Below, piece after piece: positions 52,731 to 61,114 of a stretch of 64,000 nt of DNA. The stretch lies in contig JAHDXT010000004.1 in the NCBI GenBank assembly GCA_023384095.1, forward strand, positions 124,001 through 188,000. The letters run 5' to 3'. Source of the stretch: Hyphomicrobiaceae bacterium. GTDB lineage: Bacteria > Pseudomonadota > Alphaproteobacteria > Rhizobiales > Hyphomicrobiaceae. The position numbers were made by a program, and so were the translations under genes. The first letter of the stretch is position 1. Every line of letters begins with the position of its first letter. Below the pieces are notes generated by a model. The model was not told the origin of the DNA, did not search any database, and was given only the letters and a program-made list of their open reading frames with translations.

Positions 52731-54821
52731 GTGGAACACTCACACGAGCATCGGGATGAGGGCGTCCTCCGCAGGGCCACCGCGGAGGAGCATGGCCCCG
52801 AGGCGGAAGCCGTCGACGTCGCGCGGCGCGCGCGATCCAGCGATGTCGGTCACGACAAGCACGCCGGCCACTCCGTCGAGATGTTCCGTGACCGGTTCTG
52901 GATCTCATTGGCGCTGACGATCCCGGCCCTCATCTGGGATCCTATGATCCAGGACTGGTTCGGCTACCGAGCGCCTGTTTTCCCAGGATCCCGGTCCATC
53001 CCTGCCGTCTTTGGAACGGCAGTCTTCATCTACGGCGGACGTGTTTTCCTGGAGGGGGCGGTCCGCGAGCTGGCCGACCGCTTGCCCGGCATGATGACGC
53101 TGATCGGCTTGGCGATCAGCGTCGCCTTCATCTATAGCGCCGCCGTCACGCTCGGCCTTCCGGGCCATCCGCTGTGGTGGGAGCTGGCGACGCTGGTCAC
53201 CATCATGCTGCTCGGGCACTGGATCGAAATGCGGTCCATTTTTCAGGCCCAGGGCGCGCTCAAGGAACTGGCCAAGCTGTTGCCCGACAGGGCTCTCAAA
53301 ATCACGGACAGCGAGCACACTGAGGAGGTCGCGGTCGACGAGCTGCGCAACGGGGATCTCGTTTTGATCCGCCCCGGGGCGAGTGTGCCCGCCGACGGCG
53401 TCGTCCGCAGCGGCAAGAGCTCTGTCAACGAGGCGATGATCACCGGCGAGTCCCGGTTGCTCGACAAAAGCCAGGGCGACCGGGTCATCGCCGGAACCGT
53501 TAACGGGCAGGGCTCGCTTCGGGTCGAGGTGACCGGTACCGGCGAGAAGACGGCGCTGGCCGGCATCATGCGAATCGTCGAGCAGGCGCAGCATTCACGC
53601 TCGCGGGCTCAGGCGCTCGCCGACCGCGCCGCGTTTTTGCTGACGTTGGTCGCCATTGGGGCCGGAGGACTGACGCTGATCGCGTGGTCCGTGCTCGGCG
53701 CGCCATTGGATTTCACCATCACACGCGTGGTTACCGTGCTGGTGATCGCCTGTCCTCATGCCCTCGGGCTCGCGGTGCCGCTGGTGATCGCCATTTCCAC
53801 CACGATTGGTGCGCAATCAGGTCTTCTCGTGCGCGACCGCCGCGGCCTCGAGGAGGCGCGGTATTTGGATGCCGTGGTGTTCGACAAGACCGGAACGCTC
53901 ACGCTTGCCGAGCACCGGGTCGTTGACATGATGACGGCCAGCGGCGTCGAACGGGATGAGGTTCTGCGGCTTTCAGCGGCCGTGGAGCGCGATTCCGAGC
54001 ATCCGATCGCGCAGGCATTGTTCAAGAGCGCGCAGGAGCGCGGCCTTCCGGTGCCTCACGCAGAGAGCTTCCAGGCTGTTCCCGGACATGGCGTTCAGGC
54101 GCGGGTCGAGGGCCGCAAGCTCAAGGTCGGTGGTCCTGCGCTCCTCAGCCGGCTCAAGATCACCCCGCCGGCAGAACTGGCCGCAGCGGCAGAACGCTTC
54201 GGTGAGAAGGGCCAGGCCGCGATCTATCTGATCGAAACCGATCACGTCCTCGCCACCTTTGCCGTGGCAGACGCCATCCGGCCCGAGTCCGCCGAAGCTG
54301 TGCGGCGGCTCCATGAGGAAGGAATCGAAGTCGTCATGCTGACCGGCGACTCGGAGGCCGTGGCACGGAGTGTGGCCAGAGACCTCGGCATCGACACGGT
54401 ATTCGCGCAGGTGTTGCCGGAAGACAAGGCCAAGAAGATCGAGGAGCTACAGGCTGAGGGTAAGCGCGTGGCGATGGTCGGCGATGGCGTCAATGATGCT
54501 CCGGCGCTGGTCACGGCAGATATCGGCATTGCGATCGGGGCCGGAACCGATGTCGCGGTCGAGGCGGGCGACGTCGTACTGGTCCGCAGTGATCCTCGCG
54601 ACGTGCCGCGGATCGTCCGCCTCAGCCGCGCCAGTTACCGGAAGATGCTGCAGAACCTCTGGTGGGCAGCCGGCTACAACATCTTCGCCATTCCGCTGGC
54701 CGCGGGTGTTTTGGCGTGGGCCGGCGTCATCCTGACCCCGGCTGTGGGAGCCATCCTGATGTCGGCCAGCACTGTCGTCGTCGCCATCAACGCGCAGTTG
54801 CTGAGGCGGGCGGAGATCTAG
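52731..54821 (+). CDS. copB: Copper-translocating P1B-3 ATPase CopB
   Basis: 696 residues from a GTG at 52731 with GGAGG 5 bases upstream; the frame is open 70 codons further up but those codons are not CopB-like. The N-terminus is His-rich (EHSHEHRDE, HDKHAGH), as in CopB, in place of an HMA domain. The metal motif is CPHALGLAVPL (CPH), then DKTGTLTLAEHRV, GDGVNDAPALVTADIGIAIGAGTDVA. This class exports copper (Cu(I) or Cu(II)) or silver to the periplasm. A 20-codon copy of its 3' end is found at 60539-60598. Confidence 0.93.
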   Translation: MEHSHEHRDEGVLRRATAEEHGPEAEAVDVARRARSSDVGHDKHAGHSVEMFRDRFWISLALTIPALIWDPMIQDWFGYRAPVFPGSRSIPAVFGTAVFIYGGRVFLEGAVRELADRLPGMMTLIGLAISVAFIYSAAVTLGLPGHPLWWELATLVTIMLLGHWIEMRSIFQAQGALKELAKLLPDRALKITDSEHTEEVAVDELRNGDLVLIRPGASVPADGVVRSGKSSVNEAMITGESRLLDKSQGDRVIAGTVNGQGSLRVEVTGTGEKTALAGIMRIVEQAQHSRSRAQALADRAAFLLTLVAIGAGGLTLIAWSVLGAPLDFTITRVVTVLVIACPHALGLAVPLVIAISTTIGAQSGLLVRDRRGLEEARYLDAVVFDKTGTLTLAEHRVVDMMTASGVERDEVLRLSAAVERDSEHPIAQALFKSAQERGLPVPHAESFQAVPGHGVQARVEGRKLKVGGPALLSRLKITPPAELAAAAERFGEKGQAAIYLIETDHVLATFAVADAIRPESAEAVRRLHEEGIEVVMLTGDSEAVARSVARDLGIDTVFAQVLPEDKAKKIEELQAEGKRVAMVGDGVNDAPALVTADIGIAIGAGTDVAVEAGDVVLVRSDPRDVPRIVRLSRASYRKMLQNLWWAAGYNIFAIPLAAGVLAWAGVILTPAVGAILMSASTVVVAINAQLLRRAEI

Positions 54822-54865
54822 TACCCGGAATCACTGATTTGCGAAACGTGGTTTGGGGCGTTCTT

Positions 54866-54888
54866 GGTGGACCTTCAAGAAGGCCACC
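54866..54888. terminator. Stem-loop between convergent copB and ccdA
   Basis: GGTGG-A-CCTTC and GAAGG-CCACC pair over 10 bases with one bulged A and a tiny loop, 44 bases after the copB stop and 31 before the ccdA stop. It would serve both strands. T runs are weak. Confidence 0.5.
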
Positions 54889-54919
54889 GAAAGAAATCCG
54901 CTTCACAGCTTTGCTGAGC

Positions 54920-55660
54920 TCAGCCGACGCGTGCGAGCACCGGGAAGACGTCGAGCAGCCAGTACGCGAACGCGGAGAGCTGTCCGGTTATCATCGCGAT
55001 GCCCATAATGATCATGATGGCACCAGCAAGCATCTGAAGAACCCGCCCGAGACGGCTGATCGTCTTCAGCCGGGCAGTCAGCGCGTCGGTGAAGAAGGCC
55101 GCAAGCAGGAACGGCAGGCCGAGACCCAGCGAATAGACTGCAAGCAGCGCCACGCCATCGGCGACGGTCGCCGAGGCCGCGCCGACGGTCAGGATCGCCC
55201 CGAGGACCGGTCCTATGCACGGGGTCCAGCCGAAGGCGAAGGCAAGGCCCAGCACGTAGGCGGCAATCGGCCGACCACCCGGGAGCGACGCGCGGAAGCG
55301 GGCCTCCCGCATCATCAAGGACGGCCGGAGGAGACCCGTCAGGAACAGCCCGAAGAGAATAACGACCGCGCCGCCAATGATGTTGAGCTCGTAGCGATAG
55401 CTGATCAGGAGCTGGCCCAGCGCCGTCGCGCTTGCGCCAAGAACTATGAAGACGGTCGAGAAGCCGAGGACGAAGAAGAGGCTGAGGGCCAGAGCGGGCA
55501 CCCTGAGCGCGATCGCTCCGCCAACCGGCTTCTCGATAGCGGTGCGGCCCGCAATATAAGAGACATAACCGGGTACGAGCGGCAGCACGCAGGGCGAAAG
55601 GAACGAGATCACGCCCGCAACGAACGCGGTCAGGACGCCGATATTGGAAATCTCAAGCAT
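54920..55660 (-). CDS. ccdA: CcdA-like membrane thiol:disulfide transporter
   Basis: 246 residues with six membrane helices. Paired redox cysteines lie in ISFLSPCVLPLVPGYVSYIAG (helix 1) and FGWTPCIGPVLGAILTVG (helix 4), with the flanking prolines of the DsbD/CcdA family. It moves reducing power from cytoplasmic thioredoxin to periplasmic thiol proteins, for cytochrome c assembly or for the DsbA-like protein encoded 14 bases upstream. This would serve the cytochrome c of the same cluster. Confidence 0.9.
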   Translation of the reverse strand: MLEISNIGVLTAFVAGVISFLSPCVLPLVPGYVSYIAGRTAIEKPVGGAIALRVPALALSLFFVLGFSTVFIVLGASATALGQLLISYRYELNIIGGAVVILFGLFLTGLLRPSLMMREARFRASLPGGRPIAAYVLGLAFAFGWTPCIGPVLGAILTVGAASATVADGVALLAVYSLGLGLPFLLAAFFTDALTARLKTISRLGRVLQMLAGAIMIIMGIAMITGQLSAFAYWLLDVFPVLARVG

Positions 55661-55674
55661 GGATCAGATTCTTT

Positions 55675-56487
55675 TCACTTGGATGCGCCCTCCTGCCGGC
55701 GAGCTCTCGATTCGGCGATCCGGGCCTGCAGAGTCTCGAGGTCGGTCGCACCGCGCAGGATCTGGTCGCCGATCACGAATCCCGGCGTGCCGTTGATGCG
55801 CAGTGCCTGGGCGAGCTGGAGGTTGCGATCAATCGCTCCTTGGATGGCGGGATCGTCCATCTCGGCCTTCAGCCGGTCGATGTCGAGCCCGATCTCGTGG
55901 GCTACTCGGAGAACGGCACTTTCGTCGACGGCGCCCTTGAACTGCATGAGCGCCTTGTGGAACTCGAGGTAGCGGCCCTGCCGGTGGGCTGCGAGTGCCG
56001 CCTTGGCCGCGTAGGTCGAGCCCGGCCCGAGGATCGGGAACTCCTTGTAGACAACCCGGAGTTCAGGGTCGGCAGCCTCGGCCTCGGCCATCACAGGCGC
56101 CACCTGGCGGCAGTAGGGACAGTTGTAGTCGAAGAACTCGACCAGGCTGATATCGCCCTGCGGATTGCCGCCCACGGGACTGTCGGGATCGCGGAAGACC
56201 TCCTCGGCGCGAGTCCGCAGGACCGCCTCTGCCTCACTCTCGTCAGCTTGGCGCCTACGTGCCTCGAGTCCTTGAACGGCGGCGATGATGACCTCGGGAT
56301 TGGCGAGGAGATAATCGCGAATACGCTGCTCGAACTCGTCCTGCGGCATGTTGGCTGCGATCAATGGAGCTTCGCGGCCCGCTCTGAAACCTGGATCGAG
56401 TACGTACCACGCAGCGCCTGCGGCTATGAGGACGAGCCCTAGAACCGCTCCGACGACGAGCGAGGATCGATGACGCCTTTCCATCAT
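55675..56487 (-). CDS. Periplasmic DsbA/ScsC-like disulfide oxidoreductase
   Basis: 270 residues. An N-terminal anchor helix (SLVVGAVLGLVLIAAGAAWYVL), a charged helical stretch resembling the trimerisation region of Com1/ScsC proteins (EFEQRIRDYLLANPEVIIAAVQGLEARR), then the thioredoxin domain with CPYC in FFDYNCPYCRQVAPV and cis-Pro INGTPGFVIG. ScsC-type proteins help bacteria survive copper stress, matching this location. It overlaps the upstream membrane-protein gene by 4 bases and precedes ccdA. Confidence 0.9.
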   Translation of the reverse strand: MMERRHRSSLVVGAVLGLVLIAAGAAWYVLDPGFRAGREAPLIAANMPQDEFEQRIRDYLLANPEVIIAAVQGLEARRRQADESEAEAVLRTRAEEVFRDPDSPVGGNPQGDISLVEFFDYNCPYCRQVAPVMAEAEAADPELRVVYKEFPILGPGSTYAAKAALAAHRQGRYLEFHKALMQFKGAVDESAVLRVAHEIGLDIDRLKAEMDDPAIQGAIDRNLQLAQALRINGTPGFVIGDQILRGATDLETLQARIAESRARRQEGASK

Positions 56488-56996
56488 GATAGATCTCCTG
56501 ATTCGGCCGCCCGCGCCTCGGACACGGATAACCGCTTAGCCCACCAGAAAGCCGCGAGCGGAATGACAATCCATTGCGTGAGCGGCGCGATGCCCGTGCC
56601 AAGCAGCGGAAGCCGCGGCATATGGCTCGTGTAAGCCCAGCTCCTCCGGACCTCGGTATTGAGCCATTCGCTGAAGATCGTATAGCCGATGCCGGCGAAA
56701 ACGGCGGTCGCGGCAACGCTGAGAAATCGGTCGTGCGGCCAGCGGCTGTTTCCGGCGATAAGCAGGCCCGCCAGGAGCGCCGTGCCGGCGATCAGGATGT
56801 CGCCGCCCGTGCAGTGCAGAACCGCGAATGCGATTTCACGCGCACTGCCGTCGTACCAGATCGTATAGAGCGGTAGCTGTGCGATCTCCCAGGCGAAATT
56901 GCCGAGCGCGACGACGACGAAATAGCGGCGCAGCGCGCTCAACCATGACCCGCCTCGCTCCACTACGCGATTCTCAACGGGTTTATGGCTGACCAT
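56484..56996 (-). CDS. Four-helix membrane protein of the copper cluster
   Basis: 170 residues from the ATG at 56996, preceded by AGGGGC. Helices at about 25-43, 53-85, 93-115 and 140-160. It holds WAYTSHMPRLPLLGTGIAPLTQW, which matches the pattern in the protein at 60631 (LMPVLPAIGIGLIPIVQWTVLPL). The two are paralogues of unknown function, one per end of copper module B. It overlaps the DsbA-like gene by 4 bases. Confidence 0.7.
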   Translation of the reverse strand: MVSHKPVENRVVERGGSWLSALRRYFVVVALGNFAWEIAQLPLYTIWYDGSAREIAFAVLHCTGGDILIAGTALLAGLLIAGNSRWPHDRFLSVAATAVFAGIGYTIFSEWLNTEVRRSWAYTSHMPRLPLLGTGIAPLTQWIVIPLAAFWWAKRLSVSEARAAESGDLS

Positions 56997-57197
56997 CGGG
57001 ATCGCCCCTGCGGTTTGTCGCTGCGATCTCGTGCGATGCCAGGTGCAGCTCGAGTGTAGACTGCCTCTTGTAAAAAGGGGTGCAGGACAGCATGGTCGTG
57101 CCGATGGTTCGCGTGTCCTGATCCTCGGCGATGGCCGGTTGGACGAAGAAAAAAGCATATCGTGCGTACGGCTCAATTCTGGTTTCGCTCGGCGTCA

Positions 57198-57521
57198 TCA
57201 GAACCAGTCCTTCACCCGCTCCCACAAGCTCCTATCCTTGGGTTGCTTCGCCGCCTCGTGGCCGTCGATGACGTAGCCGTCGATGAACATGGTATGGCAG
57301 CCCTGAAAGTCCTCCGGCACACCGGCCTTGCGGCTGATCTCGCTGAGGTCGTAGGTCGGCTTGACCTCCACCGCGAAGCCGTTCTTGCGCAAGTAACTCG
57401 CGTAGCCTTCGCAGCAGCTGCACTGCGGGTTCTTGTAGAGCGTCGCCTGGCGCGCTTCCTCCGCGTGCGCATGTGTCATTCCGAAGAGAAGCAGGGAGGC
57501 AAGTGCGAGGAGTCGGAGCAT
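57198..57521 (-). CDS. DUF411 periplasmic metal-binding protein, short C-terminus
   Basis: 107 residues with a signal peptide (LLALASLLLFGMTHAHA). The DUF411 core is clear: ATLYKNPQCSCCEGYASYLRKNGFAVEV with CSCC, KAGVPEDFQGCHTMFIDGYVIDGH. In family members I recall, the chain runs on with a GHVP-type helix and ends near 150 residues. Here GHE is followed by KQPKDRSLWERVKDWF and a stop, so the end looks replaced or cut. DUF411 genes are common in copper islands; the four Cys suggest copper binding. Confidence 0.82.
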   Translation of the reverse strand: MLRLLALASLLLFGMTHAHAEEARQATLYKNPQCSCCEGYASYLRKNGFAVEVKPTYDLSEISRKAGVPEDFQGCHTMFIDGYVIDGHEAAKQPKDRSLWERVKDWF

Positions 57522-57554
57522 TCGTAGATTCCTTTCGGTCTAGGTTGGTTGCAT

Positions 57555-58259
57555 TCAGCACTTGTCCTCGACGAGCTGCTTGAGCTCGTCGAGGCTGGAG
57601 AAGATCACTGAGATGCGGTCGCCCATCATGCCGGCACCGGCAACGACCGGCTGGCCCGGTGCGGGCCCAGTGCTGCGGCTGTCGACCTTCAGTCGGACGT
57701 TCATTTCCCAGTACGGGGTCTGTCTGCCGTCGGCCGTCGTGATGAAGTAGCTGTCGGCGCAATGGCGGATCGAGCTCACCTGCGCGTTCTCGGGAGCGCC
57801 CGACAGCGACTCCGGCTGCTGGCCGCGCGCGTGTTCGGAGGGCATGAGGCCCTGATGCACAACAGCCTTCGCCCCGCCCGGCGCCATGGCAATCTCGAGG
57901 AAGGCGATCAGGTCCGAGCGAGCTTGATCGTTCTCGATCCCACGAAAGATCATGTAAGTGCCCGGCACCATTGCATTCGGATCGGCCAGCCAAGCATTCA
58001 GCGTGTCCGCATCCCAACGAAAGTCTGCCGATTTCAGCCCGCTCGAGTAGCGAACGAATTCTTTGACTTTGCCGGCCGGGTGCCTCCACAGGCCGGCGAG
58101 GCTGGGTCCGGTCAGATGCACGCCGGGTTTCAACGAATGACAGGCAACACAAGCGCGATAGGGCTTGCCGCCGCGCTTGGCATCGCCCTCGGCCGCGAGA
58201 GCGTTATTGGCACTGACCACCACGAAGGCGGTTAAGATCCATGCTGTACAGTGCTTCAT
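57555..58259 (-). CDS. Periplasmic c-type cytochrome of the copper cluster
   Basis: 234 residues from the ATG at 58259, which overlaps the oxidase stop by 4 bases. Signal peptide (TAWILTAFVVVSANNALA). One haem site, CVACH, in YRACVACHSLKPGVHLTGPSLAG, and a distal Met in MVPGTYMIFRG. The C-terminal 100 residues (SSIRHCADSYFITTADGRQTPYWEMNVRLKVDS) are not part of the cytochrome fold and have their own two Cys. It could pass electrons between the oxidase and the respiratory chain, or carry metal. Confidence 0.85.
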   Translation of the reverse strand: MKHCTAWILTAFVVVSANNALAAEGDAKRGGKPYRACVACHSLKPGVHLTGPSLAGLWRHPAGKVKEFVRYSSGLKSADFRWDADTLNAWLADPNAMVPGTYMIFRGIENDQARSDLIAFLEIAMAPGGAKAVVHQGLMPSEHARGQQPESLSGAPENAQVSSIRHCADSYFITTADGRQTPYWEMNVRLKVDSRSTGPAPGQPVVAGAGMMGDRISVIFSSLDELKQLVEDKC

Positions 58260-59683
58260 GTCCTGATCCTCCCGTTGCCGACGCGCAGCACGGTCATCAG
58301 CCCAGCCGTCTGATGGTCCGTTACATGACAATGCAGCATCCAGTCGCCGGGACTGTCCGCGACGAAGGCGAACTCGACGATATCCTTGGGCGCCATGAGC
58401 ATGGTGTCGGCCCATTGATTGTGCGGGACTGGCACACCGTTCCGGGTGAGCACCCGATAGCTGAAGCCGTGCAGGTGCATCGGGTGCCACCAGGCGGTGT
58501 CGTTGCGCATGGTGATCACGTGACTTTGCCCTTGGGCAAGCGTCACGAGCGGAGGCATCCCGGCATGGCCGTCGCCGGTCATGGAGGTACCGTTGATCGC
58601 CCACACGGCGCGGCCGTGCCCCATCATGCCGCCCATGCCCTGCATCATGCCGCCCTCGAGCTTGAGCTCGTGACGCTCGGCGGTGGTGAGGTCCGGTCCG
58701 GGCAGCGGGTTGGGTGGCAGTCGCAGCGGCCCATCGAGGGGATCGCGGCGCAGCGGCGGCTCGTCAGTGTAGGCGAGGTGGGTGAGCCAGTAGGCGAGAC
58801 CCTCGTAGAAGTCGTCAATGACGCGGTAACGGCGGCTGGGCTCGCCTTCCATATCGATCGCGAGGTCGATCCGCATCGCCGGGCCGAGAAGAATGCGGCC
58901 GCTTGCCGGCTCGTGCGGTTCGCAGGGCTGGCCGTCGATTGCAACGATGACCGGCCGATGGCCTTCGAAGCGGAGCGCCATGATGCGCGCGAGCGAGGTA
59001 TTGACGAGGCGGAGACGGACGCGTTCGCCCGCGCGCACCGGCTGATCGTCGGGGACGACGCCATTCAAGGTCACCGTATTACCGATGCGACCCGACATTG
59101 CCGCTTCCATGCGGTTGCCGAAGCCGGAAGCGATCTCGCCGTCGGCGGTAAGGCGCCAGTCGCTCAGCACCCACAGCACGTCGCGGTCAACGGCGACCGG
59201 CTCGCGCTCCTCCACGATCAGGGCACCGGCGAGGCCACGGCCAAGCTGCTCGAGGCTGTTGGCGTGCGGGTGGTACCAGAAGGTGCCTGCATCGGGCGGC
59301 GTGAACTCATAGGTGAAGGTTTCGCCAGGCATGATCGGCGGCTGGGTTAACCCGGGCACGCCATCCATTGCGTTTGGCAGGCGAATGCCGTGCCAATGGA
59401 CCGTGGTCTCCTCGTCGAGCTTGTTCTCGACGACGATGCGGACCGGCTCGCCCTGTTTGAGGCGAAGCGTTGGGCCTGGGATCTTCCCGTCATACACCCA
59501 GACCGCTGTCTGAACATCGCCGCGGCAGATGAGGGAAGCGGTTCCTGGTGCCGCCACGACGCGCAGCTCGCTGCCCGTAGCGGCGATCACCGGTCGGACC
59601 AACGGCAATGAGCTGGCGACAATGCCTGCGCTCGCTTGGAGAAATCTCCGACGCGAGACGAGACGGCTCGATCGATTGTTCAC
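58256..59683 (-). CDS. Multicopper oxidase (CueO/CopA-like)
   Basis: 475 residues from a GTG at 59683 with AGAAGGG upstream; the frame extends further but without a signal. The twin-arginine signal reads VSRRRFLQASAGIVASS. Copper motifs: HWHGIRLPNAMDG, HPHANSLEQ, HPMHLHGFSY and HCHVTDHQTAGLM. A short Met-rich stretch (GGMMQGMGGMMGHG) precedes the third motif. It oxidises Cu(I) in the periplasm and is coupled to the cytochrome c gene by a 4-base overlap. It is diverged from the enzymes at 1-841 and 46298-47701. Confidence 0.93.
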   Translation of the reverse strand: MNNRSSRLVSRRRFLQASAGIVASSLPLVRPVIAATGSELRVVAAPGTASLICRGDVQTAVWVYDGKIPGPTLRLKQGEPVRIVVENKLDEETTVHWHGIRLPNAMDGVPGLTQPPIMPGETFTYEFTPPDAGTFWYHPHANSLEQLGRGLAGALIVEEREPVAVDRDVLWVLSDWRLTADGEIASGFGNRMEAAMSGRIGNTVTLNGVVPDDQPVRAGERVRLRLVNTSLARIMALRFEGHRPVIVAIDGQPCEPHEPASGRILLGPAMRIDLAIDMEGEPSRRYRVIDDFYEGLAYWLTHLAYTDEPPLRRDPLDGPLRLPPNPLPGPDLTTAERHELKLEGGMMQGMGGMMGHGRAVWAINGTSMTGDGHAGMPPLVTLAQGQSHVITMRNDTAWWHPMHLHGFSYRVLTRNGVPVPHNQWADTMLMAPKDIVEFAFVADSPGDWMLHCHVTDHQTAGLMTVLRVGNGRIRT

Positions 59684-59830
59684 TCTCGGACCCTTCTGCG
59701 ATCGGTACACGGCGAAGGGCGCCGGCGCTGATCTGCCGGCATCACGCCGCGACGTTGCCATTGCGTGCTCGTCCACGCTCAGGCGCACTCATGACGCAGA
59801 GATCAGCCGTCCAGGACAGCCGACGATGCG

Positions 59831-60187
59831 TCAGGCGAGATCGCTGGATTTGGGAGGGTAGGGGTCGGGCCCAGCGGTTCGTCCGCTCAGGACCGGATAT
59901 GCCGCGAGCCGGGGGCGTGGCGCCGACGTTGTCGCGACCGTCGGAGCCTTCGGCAGCAAGGCAGAGACGGGGGCCGTGCAGGCGAGCGAGCACGACGCCA
60001 TGGATCCGTCATCGCCTCCGTCCATCGGACAGCCCTGGCAATCCTCATGAGAGGAATCGGCCATATCGGACGCCATGGACATCTTGACCGTCATGTCGGC
60101 GGCCTGGACAGCAGACAGGCCCAGACCCACGGCCATGAGAACCGCAAGGAGCAGTGTCATTACCTGTCTAGCCGACCAATGACTCAT
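59831..60187 (-). CDS. Small exported Cys/Met protein upstream of the multicopper oxidase (DUF2946-like)
   Basis: 118 residues from the ATG at 60187. Signal peptide (MTLLLAVLMAVGLGLSAVQA), then a Met-rich stretch (MTVKMSMASDMADSSHED), CQGCPMDGG, CSLACTAPVSAL and the Pro-rich end PDPYPPKSSD. It resembles the protein at 913-1269 in length, Cys spacing and C-terminal prolines, and sits upstream of an oxidase in the same way. Copper binding is inferred. Confidence 0.65.
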   Translation of the reverse strand: MSHWSARQVMTLLLAVLMAVGLGLSAVQAADMTVKMSMASDMADSSHEDCQGCPMDGGDDGSMASCSLACTAPVSALLPKAPTVATTSAPRPRLAAYPVLSGRTAGPDPYPPKSSDLA

Positions 60188-60630
60188 AGCTTTCAGGATG
60201 GCAGCAAAGCCACGACAGGACAAGACACGGAACTGTGACCATCCGACACTGTTTGTCCGCACCAACCGGAAGACCTTCACACAACTAACCGGTCCCAGGC
60301 CCCATAGTGCTTTTGGCTTCTGACCCCCGCGGCAGGCTCAGCGCGATCACGAGGAGTCCGGCGGATGTTCTCACGTGGCATTTTCGGAACTACAGGCGCG
60401 ATCGCCAACAGCGAGTGAACGGGATCATGATCAGCATGGCCAAAGCCAGTTGCGAGGAGTGGCCACGGAATTGTGACGCCGGCGCGGCGCTTGCCGATCA
60501 TCGACATGATGCCGCGCCTTGCCCGCTTGTCGCGCTTGTCGGCGAGCACCGTCGTCGTCGCCATCAACGCGTGGTTGCTGCGGAGGGCTGAGCTGTAGGT
60601 CGCTATTCGGTCTGAGCACAGGGAGTTCCG
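60188..60630. other. Divergent gap holding a copB 3' remnant
   Basis: About 440 bases between divergently oriented genes. The only recognised part is the copB scrap at 60539-60598. The promoters of the oxidase operon and of the membrane protein at 60631 should also lie here. Confidence 0.4.
60539..60598 (+). pseudogene. copB 3'-end remnant
   Basis: Twenty codons including the stop read SASTVVVAINAWLLRRAEL, against SASTVVVAINAQLLRRAEI at the end of copB (54821). The likeness stops sharply upstream of this. It shows that module B once had a copB gene, or that the copB end was copied here. Confidence 0.8.
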
Positions 60631-61098
60631 ATGACGAGAACCCTCCGCGATTCTGCTTTTCTGACAGCATTTATGCTTTTCGTGTGGGAAATTTTGCAAG
60701 TGCCGTTTTTCGTCCAGATGCCTGCGACGGAGCATTGGCAGGCGATAGAGATGTGCCTGAAAGCCACGATAGGCGATGTCGCCATCGCTCTCGTATCGTT
60801 CGCCATCGCCGCTTTGGTGGACCGAAGCTTTCGCTGGTTCCTGCAACCCTCAGGGCGAGCCCTAAGCGCCTATTTGACGACCGGGCTGATCGCGACGATT
60901 TTCCTCGAGCGCCACGCCATCGCAACAGCTCGATGGAGCTACTCCGATCTGATGTCCGATCTGATGCCGGTTCTGCCTGCCATCGGCATCGGGCTCATTC
61001 CGATCGTTCAGTGGACAGTACTGCCTCTCGTCACATTGCTGCTGACGCGGCGGCTTCATATGGGCTCGACGGGCAGGCGACATCCTGGCGGCCAGTAG
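60631..61098 (+). CDS. Four-helix membrane protein, paralogue of 56484-56996
   Basis: 155 residues. Helices at about 8-26, 45-65, 78-92 and 113-138. It shares the motif W..SDLMPVLPAIGIGLIPIVQW with the protein at 56484 and WEI(L/A)Q(V/L)P near the N-terminus. Function unknown. It starts 33 bases after the copB remnant, in the same strand. Confidence 0.68.
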   Translation: MTRTLRDSAFLTAFMLFVWEILQVPFFVQMPATEHWQAIEMCLKATIGDVAIALVSFAIAALVDRSFRWFLQPSGRALSAYLTTGLIATIFLERHAIATARWSYSDLMSDLMPVLPAIGIGLIPIVQWTVLPLVTLLLTRRLHMGSTGRRHPGGQ

Positions 61099-61114
61099 CA
61101 CACCGCCGCTGTCA

